Positions 52,454 through 61,251 of a stretch of 64,000 nt of DNA are shown here, piece by piece; positions within the stretch are counted from its first letter, which is position 1, and each line of letters opens with the position of its first letter. The translations under genes and the position numbers were made by a program. Location of the stretch: positions 3,906,001-3,970,000 of the forward strand of contig NZ_AP021875.1 of the NCBI RefSeq assembly GCF_009688965.1. Reading direction: 5' to 3'. Under the pieces are notes generated by a model, which ran no database searches, was not told the DNA's origin, and was given only the letters and a program-made list of their open reading frames with translations. This stretch comes from Desulfosarcina widdelii (GTDB lineage: Bacteria > Desulfobacterota > Desulfobacteria > Desulfobacterales > Desulfosarcinaceae).

Positions 52454-53788
52454 ATGGCAACGATTTTGATCGCCAATGCATTAACGGTAAACGAAGGCCG
52501 CTCGAGCCATCGGGATGTGCTTGTCCGAAACGGTCGCATTGATGCCATTGGCGGAGACCTTGCGGGAAAGCAGGCCGACCGGGTTATCGATGCAGCCGGC
52601 AACGCCTTGCTTCCGGGGATGATCGACGACCAGGTTCACTTTCGCCAGCCAGGCCTCACGCACAAAGGAGACATCGGCACCGAATCCCTTGCGGCCGTGG
52701 CCGGCGGCATCACCAGTTACATGGAGATGCCCAACACCTCACCGGCCACCACCACCATCGAACGGCTGGAGGAAAAACATCGCATCGCAGAAAAAACCTC
52801 TTTCGCCAACTATGGCTTTTACCTGGGAGCCACCAACGACAACATCGAAACCATCAAGAAGCTGAATCCGTTGCAGGCCTGCGGCGTGAAAGTCTTTATG
52901 GGGGCGTCCACCGGAAACATGCTGGTAGACGATCCCATTGCGCTGGAGCAGATTTTCACCTGCAGTCCGGTCATCGTCGCCACCCACTGCGAGCATAGCC
53001 CGACAATCGATGAAAACACCCGCCGTTTTCAATCCATCCACGGTGAAGATATCCCCATGGCGCTCCATCCGGCCATCCGCAGCGAAGCCGCATGCTACCG
53101 GTCCACCGCCTTAGCTGTCGATCTGGCCAGACGATGCCAAACCCGGTTGCATGTCCTGCATCTGAGCACCGCCAAAGAGTTGGTACTGTTCTCATCCAAA
53201 CCGCTGGATGAGAAACGGATTACTGCGGAAGCATGTGTTCACCACCTGTATTTTTCAGGGACCGATTATGGCGACAAAGGCACCCTGATCAAATGCAATC
53301 CGGCCATCAAGACGGAGGTCGATCGATGCGGGCTCCTGACTGCGCTGCAAGACGGAAGGATCGATGTGGTGGGGACCGACCATGCGCCCCATACCCTTGA
53401 GGAAAAACAGCGGCCCTATGTTTCGGCACCGTCGGGTCTGTCGCTGGTGCAGCATGCCCTGGTCTGTCTGCTGGAGCATTTTCACGATGGTGTGCTCACC
53501 CTGGAACAGATCGTCGAAAAAACCGCCCACGGGCCGGCGCGTCTGTTCAATGTCAGGAAGCGGGGGTATCTGCGGGAAGGCTACTGGGCGGATCTTGTGC
53601 TGGTGGACCTTGACCGGCCCACGTCCGTCGATGATCAGCCGATTCATTATCGCTGCGGCTGGACCCCATTTGCCGGCCGCACCTTTCGATCAAGTATCGT
53701 GGCGACCATCGTTTCCGGACATCTGGCATATATGGAAGGAAAGATCGATCCGATACCGTCAGGCATGCGATTGGAATTCGCTCGTTAG
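52454..53788 (+). CDS. pyrC: Dihydroorotase
   Basis: The 444-residue protein has the amidohydrolase metal motif DDQVHFRQPGLTHKGDI, MEMPNTSPATTT, the KVFMGAST strand with the carboxylated Lys, THCEH, HVLHLSTAKE, CVHHLYF and the catalytic Asp in VVGTDHAPHTLEEK. It closes carbamoyl-aspartate to dihydroorotate in pyrimidine synthesis and is of the class I, zinc type. GAGGATGCAACC precedes the ATG. Downstream lies a MITE; no other pyr gene is near. Confidence 0.93.
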   Translation: MATILIANALTVNEGRSSHRDVLVRNGRIDAIGGDLAGKQADRVIDAAGNALLPGMIDDQVHFRQPGLTHKGDIGTESLAAVAGGITSYMEMPNTSPATTTIERLEEKHRIAEKTSFANYGFYLGATNDNIETIKKLNPLQACGVKVFMGASTGNMLVDDPIALEQIFTCSPVIVATHCEHSPTIDENTRRFQSIHGEDIPMALHPAIRSEAACYRSTALAVDLARRCQTRLHVLHLSTAKELVLFSSKPLDEKRITAEACVHHLYFSGTDYGDKGTLIKCNPAIKTEVDRCGLLTALQDGRIDVVGTDHAPHTLEEKQRPYVSAPSGLSLVQHALVCLLEHFHDGVLTLEQIVEKTAHGPARLFNVRKRGYLREGYWADLVLVDLDRPTSVDDQPIHYRCGWTPFAGRTFRSSIVATIVSGHLAYMEGKIDPIPSGMRLEFAR

Positions 53789-53803
53789 ACAGAAGGGTAG
53801 GCA

Positions 53804-53971
53804 GTGCTCATCCAGAAATCGGCAAATTTGGTCGAGATCGAGGCGCACGAAAAATTTTACCGGAGACGCCCCGAAGGAAGTGCCCTTGGGGTACATATGG
53901 TTGATATTTCGAGGATAAAATTTTTCGCGCAACAAAGATATCGGGCAAATTGGCCATTTCTGGATGAGCAC
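53804..53971. mobile_element. 168-bp MITE with long terminal inverted repeats, related to the IS at 48217
   Basis: The left end GTGCTCATCCAGAAATCGGC and the right end, read inwards on the other strand, GTGCTCATCCAGAAATGGCC are identical for 16 nt. Looser inverted homology extends to about 60 nt, with gcacgaaaaattttaccgg against gcgcgaaaaattttatcct. No protein is supported inside. The GTGCTCATCCA terminus is the same as the right end of the IS at 48217-49892, so that transposase family is the likely mover. Its right end touches the mntP stop codon (TGA at 53974-53972). Confidence 0.82.
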
Positions 53972-54550
53972 TCAAAAGAAGGGAAGCGCCCCATGCTCTC
54001 TTAAGATATTAACGCCAATCCCCAACAGAACGATTCCCCCCGTCATCTCCGCCCAACGGCTCAACTGAGATACATTGCCGATCCATTTTCCCAAGTGCAG
54101 GCCGACGGTGGTAAATATGCCGGCCACCAGCCCGATGATCAACGCCGGCGTCCAGATGGAGACGTTGATCATGGAAAGGCTGAGCCCCACGGCCAGGGCA
54201 TCGATGCTGGTGGCCACGGAGAGCATCACCATGGTGACGCCTTTTGTGGGATCCTTGGCCTCGTTCTCGTTTTTTTCACCCTTGAACGCTGATCGCAACA
54301 TCCCCTGGGCCACATAGGCCAGAAGAACAAAGGCAACCCAATGGTCGTAGGCCTCGATATGGCTTCGGACGGTTAATCCGGCACTCCAGCCGATGACGGG
54401 CATCATGGCCTGAAACAGGCCGAAGTGCCAGGCCAGCCGGAAAGTCTGGCGCGGATTGACAGTTTTCAGGGCCACACCCGAAGCGATGGAAACGGCAAAG
54501 GCATCCATGGCCAGGGCCACGGCAAGGGCGAGCGTATGAATCATCTCCAA
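53972..54550 (-). CDS. mntP: MntP-type manganese efflux pump
   Basis: The 192-residue membrane protein has six helices in two related halves (DUF204): LAVALAMDAFAVSIASGVAL and VATSIDALAVGLSLSMI with the paired metal Asp residues. It exports Mn2+. The start is TTG at 54550 (GGGAAAT 7 nt upstream) or ATG at 54544. I looked for a yybP-ykoY riboswitch upstream and did not see its conserved bases. The MITE at 53804-53971 sits directly on its 3' end. Confidence 0.9.
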   Translation of the reverse strand: MEMIHTLALAVALAMDAFAVSIASGVALKTVNPRQTFRLAWHFGLFQAMMPVIGWSAGLTVRSHIEAYDHWVAFVLLAYVAQGMLRSAFKGEKNENEAKDPTKGVTMVMLSVATSIDALAVGLSLSMINVSIWTPALIIGLVAGIFTTVGLHLGKWIGNVSQLSRWAEMTGGIVLLGIGVNILREHGALPFF

Positions 54551-54702
54551 TGATCGATTTCCCGTTTAAAGCTGATGGGTTTCGGATGATCGCGATGGAC
54601 AGGAAAAATGTCGATAGCCCTGTTGGATACCTGCGGGCCAAAAAAATGAGTAAGCGTTCAGGCAGCTGCAACACATCGGGCGTTTCAACCCCTGAATAGG
54701 TA

Positions 54703-54751
54703 CAAAAAATGAACCCGGTCCGAAAGGCGCCACAGCGCCCCGAACCGGGTT
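54703..54751 (-). terminator. Rho-independent terminator after the gene at 54768
   Basis: On the minus strand AACCCGGT (54751-54744) and ACCGGGTT (54719-54712) enclose an inner GGCGC/GCGCC stem, and a T run follows (54709-54704). Confidence 0.8.
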
Positions 54752-54767
54752 CCAGTTGGCAAACGGT

Positions 54768-55091
54768 CTACCGCATGGCGGCGCGCGGTGCCTTGCCCGC
54801 CAGCGGGTTATAAAGCTTCATGATCGCAAGTTTCATGACATCCAGCGTTTGCATCTCGGCAATAACCCCCAGCAGTGTATCTTCCGCCTCGGGGGGAAGC
54901 TGACAGGCGTTGGAATCGTCGAAGGAAAGGTCGGAAAAACCTTTGACGAGTTTTTTCTGTTCCTTTCGGCTCATTTCCACTTGAATGGCTTCTTTGCCGT
55001 CGATGGTAACAATCTTGTCCGCCAAACCGGCTGCATTGATCGTGGCCTTTTTGCCCTCATCGAGAATCACGTTGATGTAATAATCCGCCAT
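54768..55091 (-). CDS. Hypothetical protein, about 107 residues
   Basis: Start at ATG 55091 behind AAGGAGGAGGG. The sequence opens MADYYINVILDEGKKATIN and contains IVTIDGKEAIQVEMSRKEQKKL, then a helical C-terminus with EDTLLGVIAEMQTLDVMKLAI. It looks like a small alpha/beta domain with a basic end. I recognise no family and no metal or catalytic motif. It is a single-gene unit closed by a strong terminator; the dehydratase gene 120 nt upstream on the same strand may or may not share the transcript. Confidence 0.7.
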   Translation of the reverse strand: MADYYINVILDEGKKATINAAGLADKIVTIDGKEAIQVEMSRKEQKKLVKGFSDLSFDDSNACQLPPEAEDTLLGVIAEMQTLDVMKLAIMKLYNPLAGKAPRAAMR

Positions 55092-55210
55092 CTTGTCCCT
55101 CCTCCTTGCTGAAATGATTACGGCCTGTTGTGGCAAGCTCTTTCCGGTGGGCAATCCTTACAAAATGAAACAAATTCAGTCAATAACAGATTTTGGCCGA
55201 ATCGCTTGCA

Positions 55211-56038
55211 TTACCAGCATTTTTCCGCTTTGGGGTAGCTGCCCAGCAGCTTGACGAAAACGGCGTGCAGCGTCAGTTCACCGATGGCCGCCTTGACTTC
55301 GTCGTCGTCAATTCCCGCCTCGAAGGCGGCATAGAAAACGTACTCCCAGGGATTTTCCGGGATGGGCCGCGATTCCAGTTTGGTGAGGTTAAGCTTATAT
55401 TTCTGAAAAATTTTCAGGCAGTCAACCAACGCGCCAGGGTAGTGGCGGGTTTTAAACGCCACCGTGGTTTTGCCGGTGGTATGGTTCTCGGGAACGTTCT
55501 CCTTTTTCGCAATGACGAAAAAGCGGGTGGTGTTGGAGCTGTTGCTCTGGATGTTGCGTTCAAGGGCTTCCATATCGTAGATTTCGGCACACAATTCCGA
55601 AGCGATGGCGGCACGATCCATGCGGTCGCCGGAGGCCACGGCTTTGGCGGCACCGGCGGTGTCGTAAGTGGCCATCATGCGGATATCTTTCGATTTTAAA
55701 AATGCCTTGCACTGCTTTAAGGCGTGGGGGTGCGAAAAGGCCTCCTTGATATCCTCGAGGCGGGCGCCTTTTTTGGCCAGCAGGGTATGGCGGACAGGCA
55801 AATATGCTTCGGCAATAACGAACACTTCGTTGGCGAAAAGAAGATCATAGTTCTCCACCACAGTGCCGGCAATGGTATTCTCGACGGGAATGAAGCCATA
55901 GGTCACCTCCCCGTTGTTCACCAGTTCGAAAACGTCGTCAAAAGCGTCGCAGCCGACCGCCTCCACATCGTTGCCGAAATGTTCGTAAAGAGCGACTTCG
56001 CTGTAAGCACCGTGTTCTCCCTGGAATGCGACTTTCAT
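55211..56038 (-). CDS. Monofunctional prephenate (or arogenate) dehydratase with ACT domain
   Basis: The 275-residue protein has the PDT fold (KVAFQGEHGAYSEVAL, YGFIPVENTIAGTV, HALKQCK, AGAAKAVA) with the catalytic TRF motif in SNTTRFFVI. The ACT domain has the GALV and ESRP regulatory boxes (HYPGALVDCLKIF, LTKLESRPIPENPWEYVFY). It makes phenylpyruvate from prephenate or Phe from arogenate. It has no chorismate mutase part, unlike the pheA product at 62090. It overlaps the TyrA-like gene by 4 nt, and that overlaps the aminotransferase by 4 nt. The second dehydratase in one cluster suggests a different substrate or control. Confidence 0.9.
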   Translation of the reverse strand: MKVAFQGEHGAYSEVALYEHFGNDVEAVGCDAFDDVFELVNNGEVTYGFIPVENTIAGTVVENYDLLFANEVFVIAEAYLPVRHTLLAKKGARLEDIKEAFSHPHALKQCKAFLKSKDIRMMATYDTAGAAKAVASGDRMDRAAIASELCAEIYDMEALERNIQSNSSNTTRFFVIAKKENVPENHTTGKTTVAFKTRHYPGALVDCLKIFQKYKLNLTKLESRPIPENPWEYVFYAAFEAGIDDDEVKAAIGELTLHAVFVKLLGSYPKAEKCW

Positions 56039-56766
56039 CTGTTAAGCCTTTCATGTATGTCTGTCATGGCGGCGATAAACGCCTCGCGTTTTTGTCTGGC
56101 ATAGGGGTTATACGTATGCATGTCCTCGAAGAGCTGCCAGGTGTCATGGCTGACGACTCCCAGGATATGCATGAGCCGCTTGTATCCTTCCGTGTCGATG
56201 TCCAAGTCCCGGGCGCCGAAGGCTGACAGAGAGCGCCCGATGAAATGAGTCAACGAAAGCGTCACGGCGATCTTCTCGTCATGGTCTCCGGCCGTGGACT
56301 GGATCACGACCAGGCCCTTTTCCTCCAGCCAGCATTTGATCTTTTCATAGCGGTCCTCACGGATGCGTTCGGGGCATAGAACGATTTTGCACCCTTCCAG
56401 CGAATCGGCGGCGCTGTCCGGACCGAACATGGGGTGAGTGGGAAGGATGGATACGCTCTTGGGCAAAAGTTCTTTCATCCACTGCACCGGGTAGACTTTT
56501 ACCGAACACACGTCGACCACCAGTGCATCTTTTCTCAAGAGCGGGGCTACCTGTTTCAAGGTCTCCTGCATGGCCGAAATGGGCGTGCACAGGATAACGA
56601 CCGGCTGGCCGCAGGCAGTCGCAAAATCCACCGGACGGGCCCCGCAGGCCAGGATGGCGTCGTTTTTGTCGCTGCGGGTGGAAACAACAACGGAACAATC
56701 CGCGGACAGATATCGGGCGGTCAGCGCTCCGAACCGTCCGAAACCGATAATGCCGACGCGGCTCAT
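56035..56766 (-). CDS. tyrA: Short prephenate/arogenate dehydrogenase (TyrA-like)
   Basis: The 243-residue protein starts with a Rossmann motif (VGIIGFGRFGALTARYL) and has the PDH landmarks VVILCTPISAMQETL, VVDVCSVKVYPVQWM, ILPTHPMFGPDSA and LTHFIGRSL. It lacks an ACT or mutase domain and is shorter than typical bacterial TyrA (about 280-370), resembling the plant arogenate dehydrogenase core. It oxidatively decarboxylates prephenate or arogenate towards Tyr. The first dinucleotide strand is followed by CSVVVSTRSDK with an Arg-Ser pair that may favour NADP. It is coupled on both sides by 4-nt overlaps. Confidence 0.9.
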   Translation of the reverse strand: MSRVGIIGFGRFGALTARYLSADCSVVVSTRSDKNDAILACGARPVDFATACGQPVVILCTPISAMQETLKQVAPLLRKDALVVDVCSVKVYPVQWMKELLPKSVSILPTHPMFGPDSAADSLEGCKIVLCPERIREDRYEKIKCWLEEKGLVVIQSTAGDHDEKIAVTLSLTHFIGRSLSAFGARDLDIDTEGYKRLMHILGVVSHDTWQLFEDMHTYNPYARQKREAFIAAMTDIHERLNR

Positions 56767-57920
56767 AGGACCTCTCGAATTCGTTTGAATGCTTCTGTCA
56801 ATTGCTCTTCGGGTGCTGCAAAACAGATGCGCACATGGCCATCCAACCCGAAGTCCTCACCGGGGACAACGGCCACGCCGGCGCGCTCCAGAATCCGGGC
56901 GGCAAAGTCGCCGGAATGCTCGTCTTTTTCCAGATGGCCCGAAATATCCGGGAAGAGGTAAAAGGCACCCTGGGGCCGTATGCAGGGAAACAGTTCCCGC
57001 ACCTGATCGTACGCCAGATCGCGTTTCCTTTGCAGATCCATTCTGCCGCGGGCAAGCAGCTTTTCGTCCATATCCAGGGCAGCCAGCGCACCGTACTGGG
57101 CGAAGGTGCACACATTACCGGTCAAATGGCTGTGGAGCCGGACCATGGCCGCGGCCGTCTCCTTTGGGGCGACGGTGTATCCCACGCGAAAGCCGGTCAT
57201 GGCATAGTGCTTCGAAAAGCTGCGGGTGACGATCAACCGGTCCCGGATCGAATCAAGATCGTAAACAGAATCATACGACAGATTGTCGTAAACGAAATAG
57301 CTGTAAGCTTCGTCGGCAACGATGTACAGGTCTTTTTCCTCGGCCAGCCGGGCGATTTGCTCCAGGTCCCGGCGGGGGTAAACGGCCCCGGTTGGATTGT
57401 TGGGCGAGTTGATCAAAATAGCCCGGGTTTTTTCATTGGCGGCCGACCGGATGGCCGCCATGTCAAGTTGGTGGTCGACGGTAGGCACGAACACCGGCTC
57501 GCCGCCGGCCAGCCGGACCTGTTCGGGAAAGCTCACCCAGCAGGGCAACGGGACAATCACCTCGTCGCCCGGATTGCAAAGCGTTTGAAAAGCGGCGTAC
57601 AGGGCCTGTTTGGACCCGTTGAAGATGGCGATATTCTCCGGACTGCAGTTTTCGAAGCGGGTTGCCAGAGCGGCCCGCAACTCCTTGAGTCCAGCCATTT
57701 CACTGTAGCGGGTTTTCTGTTGCTGCAGGGCCTTGACCGTGGCCTCGATTACTGCCGGCGGCGTATCGGCCGCCGGCTCGCCGATGGCCAGGCTGATCAC
57801 GGACCGCCCCACCTGCCGCATCTGTTCCAGCAGAGGGATGAAGCGGGCGGTTTTAGAGCCTTCAATACTTTGTACACGGGCAGACAGTTTCAATTTTTCA
57901 ATTCCCCAATCCCTGGGCAC
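56763..57920 (-). CDS. Class I aminotransferase, aspartate/prephenate aminotransferase type
   Basis: About 385 residues. PLP-binding Lys lies in VTRSFSKHYAMTGFRVGY; NSPNNPTGAVYPR, ADEAYSYFVYD and VRICFAAPEEQL are fold-type I marks of the aspartate aminotransferase 1-beta group. Some members of this group transaminate prephenate to arogenate. Lying in front of a short TyrA and a mutase-less dehydratase with 4-nt overlaps, it could supply arogenate to both. The first codon is GTG at 57920, or TTG at 57893 which follows GGGGAATTG and gives the common MKLSARV start. Confidence 0.88.
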   Translation of the reverse strand: MPRDWGIEKLKLSARVQSIEGSKTARFIPLLEQMRQVGRSVISLAIGEPAADTPPAVIEATVKALQQQKTRYSEMAGLKELRAALATRFENCSPENIAIFNGSKQALYAAFQTLCNPGDEVIVPLPCWVSFPEQVRLAGGEPVFVPTVDHQLDMAAIRSAANEKTRAILINSPNNPTGAVYPRRDLEQIARLAEEKDLYIVADEAYSYFVYDNLSYDSVYDLDSIRDRLIVTRSFSKHYAMTGFRVGYTVAPKETAAAMVRLHSHLTGNVCTFAQYGALAALDMDEKLLARGRMDLQRKRDLAYDQVRELFPCIRPQGAFYLFPDISGHLEKDEHSGDFAARILERAGVAVVPGEDFGLDGHVRICFAAPEEQLTEAFKRIREVL

Positions 57921-58018
57921 GATTCCGATTAATAATTTTATATTGATCGTTTTGAATGAAGGAGTTCTCTTTTTGATAAGAAATTAACAACATGCAATCA
58001 TTCAAAATTAAAAATCAA

Positions 58019-59110
58019 TCATTCAACATTTTGTAAGCGGGTGTGTTGTCTCAGGGCGAAATCCCCTAGCACCAGCGCCACCATAGCCTCCACAATAGGC
58101 ACAGCCCGGGGCACGACGCAGGGGTCGTGGCGGCCCTTGGCCTCCAGCGTAACCGGTTGGCCGTCGAAATCGACGGTTTCCTGGGCCAGTCCGATAGTGG
58201 CCGGTGGCTTGAAAGCGACCCGAAAAGCGATCGATGCTCCATTGGAAATGCCGCCCTGGATGCCGCCGCTGTTGTTGGTTCGTGTCCCCAGCCCCCCTTC
58301 GGCCGCAACAAATGGGTCGTTGTGAACCGATCCACGCATCCGGCTGCCGGCAAATCCCGATCCGATTTCAAATCCCTTGGTGGCCGGGATGGAGAGCATG
58401 GCCTGGGCGAGTTTGGCCTCCAGCTTGTCGAAAACCGGCTCGCCCCATCCAGCCGGCACACGGCGGCAGACACAGGAGACAATCCCGCCGACGCTGTCTT
58501 TCTCTTCCTTGACACGGGCCACCAGGGCCTGCATTTTGTCAGCCGCCGCAGTGGAGGGACAGCGCATCGGGTTGCCGTCCACCAGTTGCCGGGTTACCAG
58601 GTTATCATCCACATCGTCGGCGGAGATATCGCTGACGGCACTGACCCAGGCGACAATCTCAACCCCGAACCGCTCCCTGAGCATTTTCTCGGCCACCGCG
58701 CCGGCGGCGACCCGCCCGATGGTTTCCCTGGCGCTGGAGCGCCCGCCGCCCGACGAGGCCCGGATGCCGTATTTCATCTGGTAGGTGAAATCGGCATGGG
58801 ACGGACGTGGAATCTTGCTCATTTCCCGGTAGTCGCCGGGTCGCTGGTCCTTGTTGGGTACGAAAAGACCGATGGGAGTACCCAGGGTAAGACCGTTTTC
58901 CACCCCCGAAAAAATGGTGACCGGGTCCGCCTCCTGGCGGTCGGTGGTCAACTTGCTCTGACCGGGCCGACGGCGGTCCAACTGAGGTTGAATATCCGCC
59001 TCGCTGAGCCGCATACCGGGAGGGCATCCGTCCAACACCGCTCCCACGCCTTTGCAGTGAGATTCTCCGAAAGTGGAGACTTTCAATAGGGTTCCGAAGG
59101 TACTGGACAT
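58019..59110 (-). CDS. aroC: Chorismate synthase
   Basis: The 363-residue protein has all three family signatures: [18 protein letters not shown], the [20 protein letters not shown] block, and R(M)[10 protein letters not shown] ... [13 protein letters not shown]. It is the FMN-dependent step from EPSP to chorismate. It is separated from aroK by a 345-bp gap with a dispersed repeat, so it may have its own promoter. Confidence 0.97.
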   Translation of the reverse strand: MSSTFGTLLKVSTFGESHCKGVGAVLDGCPPGMRLSEADIQPQLDRRRPGQSKLTTDRQEADPVTIFSGVENGLTLGTPIGLFVPNKDQRPGDYREMSKIPRPSHADFTYQMKYGIRASSGGGRSSARETIGRVAAGAVAEKMLRERFGVEIVAWVSAVSDISADDVDDNLVTRQLVDGNPMRCPSTAAADKMQALVARVKEEKDSVGGIVSCVCRRVPAGWGEPVFDKLEAKLAQAMLSIPATKGFEIGSGFAGSRMRGSVHNDPFVAAEGGLGTRTNNSGGIQGGISNGASIAFRVAFKPPATIGLAQETVDFDGQPVTLEAKGRHDPCVVPRAVPIVEAMVALVLGDFALRQHTRLQNVE

Positions 59111-59240
59111 GGGTTGGCTCCTTGGGTGTCAGGGTTGTTGGGTTCGTTGCGTTTATTGGGCTTATTGGGTTTGTTGAGTTACTGGTTATTCCGAGGTCGT
59201 AGGTCTGAAGTCCGACGAAGCAATTCAAACCTGATGAAAC
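59111..59240. repeat. Low-complexity TTGGGTT-like tandem stretch upstream of aroC
   Basis: At 59131-59180 the plus strand reads imperfect repeats of ttgttgggtt and ttattgggct, about five units. No gene is seen. Such a slippage-prone tract in the aroC leader could vary in length between strains. Confidence 0.45.
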
Positions 59241-59379
59241 CGTAAAAAGTCGAAATTCTCATTTTTTCGTCATTCCGGCGAAAGCCGGGCATGAAGTGAA
59301 GCTTCAGCGCTATCCAGTCATTTCAATAAGTTCTGGATGCCGGATCAAGTCCGGCATGACGAGAGCGGCACTTTTTGCA
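59241..59379. repeat. Dispersed repeat family 2, copy 2
   Basis: cgtaaaaagtcgaaattctc..cgtcattccggcg, then ttctggatgccggatcaagt and ccggcatgacgag. It matches the copy at 28403-28513 in the same orientation, with about 28 extra bases in the middle (atgaagtgaagcttcagcgc region). Confidence 0.8.
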
Positions 59380-59455
59380 AATTCATCAAACTTCCGAAAT
59401 GAGTCCTCTTCCCTCGTCCCGCATCCATCATCCATCGATCCTATTCCGTCCTCAG

Positions 59456-59980
59456 TCATCTGTTCACAATCCCCAAATCCTCCACAATCCGATCACAGAT
59501 CTCCTCAATCCTCACTCGATCTGTAGCGATCGCCAGATCGGCGGTGCTTTCGTAAAGCGGGGTCCTTTCCGCCAGCACCGTTTCGATCTCCTCCAGCAAT
59601 CCACGGCCGGTCAACGGGGGGCGGTTATCATCGGTGGCGGCGTCGGCCAGCATGCGTGTCCGGATACACGTCTCACTGGCCGTGAGCCAGACCACCTTGC
59701 CGGTGGTTTTCATGGTCAAACGGTTGCGCTCATCGAGCACAATGCCGCCGCCGGTGGCCACCACCTGGTGGTCTCCAGCAGACACCCGGGACAGCACCTC
59801 GTATTCCCGCCGCCTGAAAAACGGCCAGCCGTATGAAACGACCATGCGATCAATACTCATACCCGCGGTATCGGCGATCACACGATCCGTATCCACCAGC
59901 GGCCAGCCGAGACGTTCAGTCAGCGACCGACCCACGGTAGTCTTGCCTGTACAGCGATATCCGATGAGATAAAGGTTCAT
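59456..59980 (-). CDS. aroK: Shikimate kinase
   Basis: The 174-residue protein begins MNLYLIGYRCTGKTTVGRSL with the P-loop GYRCTGKT. Asp in DTDRVIAD, FFRRREYEVL, the GGGIVLDERNR loop and the RPPLTG lid are those of shikimate kinase. It phosphorylates shikimate at the 3-OH. It begins 8 nt after aroA in the same transcript. Confidence 0.95.
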   Translation of the reverse strand: MNLYLIGYRCTGKTTVGRSLTERLGWPLVDTDRVIADTAGMSIDRMVVSYGWPFFRRREYEVLSRVSAGDHQVVATGGGIVLDERNRLTMKTTGKVVWLTASETCIRTRMLADAATDDNRPPLTGRGLLEEIETVLAERTPLYESTADLAIATDRVRIEEICDRIVEDLGIVNR

Positions 59981-59988
59981 GGTGCTTG

Positions 59989-61251
59989 TCAGGCAGCATA
60001 CAGCGATTGCCAGACCTCCCAGAAGTTGGGGAACGATTTCTCCACGCAGTCGGGCTCCAGGATTTTTACTCCGGGAGTCACCAGCCCGGCCATGGCGAAA
60101 CTCATGGCAATACGGTGATCGTCGTAGGTCTGGATATCGGCCCCGCGGGGCTTGCCACCGGTTACCACAAGACGGTCTTTTTCGGCCCTGGCCTCGATGC
60201 CCATTTTCTCAAGCCCGGCACAGGTGGATGCCAGCCGGTCGCTCTCTTTGGCCTTAAGATGCGAAACATTTTCGATCACGGTGGTCCCTTCGGCAAAGGC
60301 CGCCACCACGGCCAGGGTGGGCACCATGTCGGGCATATCGGCCATGTCCACGGTCACCCCTCGTAAGGTTCCGCCGGTAACCGTGATGCTGTCGGCCGCT
60401 CGGGTCACTTTGCATCCCATTTTCTCGAACACCCCGACCAGTCCCACATCCCCCTGGCTGGAAGCGTCGGTCACTCCGTTGACCGTTACGCTGCCGCCGG
60501 TGATGGCGGCCGCCCCCCAGAAGTATCCGGCCTGGGAGGCATCCGGCTCCACCGTGTACACACCGGCCCGATAAGTCTGGTTCCCCTTGACATCGAAACG
60601 GATATAGCCGTCTCGCTGCACCTGGATGCCGAAGCGCTCAAGGATATCCACCGTCATGTCGATGTAAGGAGAAGAAACCAACCCGTGGGAAATGGTAATC
60701 GACATTCCTTTTGGCGTGCACGGGGCCATGAGCAGCAAAGATGAGAGGAACTGGCTGCTGACGCTGCAGTTGACGGTTACCGGGCCGCCCGAGACCTGTT
60801 CTCCGGGAATCTCCACCGGTGGACAGCCGTTTTCCTCCACCGCCCGGGCGGCGACACCCAACTGGTTCAGGGCTTCCAGCAGGTGGCCGATGGGGCGATG
60901 GTACATGCGCGGCGAACCGGTAAACCGATAGGTTCCCCGGCCCAGGGCCGCCACTCCGGCCAACAGGCGCATGGAGGTGCCGGAATTGGCCAAGTAAATG
61001 GATTCGTCGCAGGGCTTGAAACAGCCGTTCAAGCCAACGATGTCAACCGTTTCCCTGTTATCGACAACCGCGGCCCCCATCTTCTCGAGGGCCGCCAGGG
61101 TCAGCAGGGTATCCTGGCTGCGCAGCGGATTTCGCACCGTGCAGGAGCCGTCCGATAATGCGGCCGCAATCATGGTGCGATGGGTGTAGCTTTTGGATCC
61201 CGGGACGCTGATCCGGCAATGTCCGAACCGGTGGGGTTTGATTTCAATCAT
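59989..61251 (-). CDS. aroA: 5-enolpyruvylshikimate-3-phosphate synthase
   Basis: The 420-residue protein has VPGSKSYTHRTMIAAALS, the LANSGTSMRLLAGV phosphoenolpyruvate-binding motif, GSPRMYHRPIG, and near the end KESDRLAS and YDDHRIAMSFA. Start ATG at 61251 overlaps aroE by 8 nt. The GTSMRLL form (rather than GTAMRPL) is noteworthy because residues in this loop affect inhibitor response across EPSPS classes; no conclusion on sensitivity is drawn here. Confidence 0.96.
   Translation of the reverse strand: MIEIKPHRFGHCRISVPGSKSYTHRTMIAAALSDGSCTVRNPLRSQDTLLTLAALEKMGAAVVDNRETVDIVGLNGCFKPCDESIYLANSGTSMRLLAGVAALGRGTYRFTGSPRMYHRPIGHLLEALNQLGVAARAVEENGCPPVEIPGEQVSGGPVTVNCSVSSQFLSSLLLMAPCTPKGMSITISHGLVSSPYIDMTVDILERFGIQVQRDGYIRFDVKGNQTYRAGVYTVEPDASQAGYFWGAAAITGGSVTVNGVTDASSQGDVGLVGVFEKMGCKVTRAADSITVTGGTLRGVTVDMADMPDMVPTLAVVAAFAEGTTVIENVSHLKAKESDRLASTCAGLEKMGIEARAEKDRLVVTGGKPRGADIQTYDDHRIAMSFAMAGLVTPGVKILEPDCVEKSFPNFWEVWQSLYAA

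Noticed and set aside
53804..54004. 66-codon ORF across the MITE
   Set aside because: The frame is made of the inverted repeats and lacks a ribosome-binding site.
54551..54700. yybP-ykoY manganese riboswitch upstream of mntP
   Set aside because: The conserved loop sequences of that riboswitch are not visible, although inverted repeats are present.
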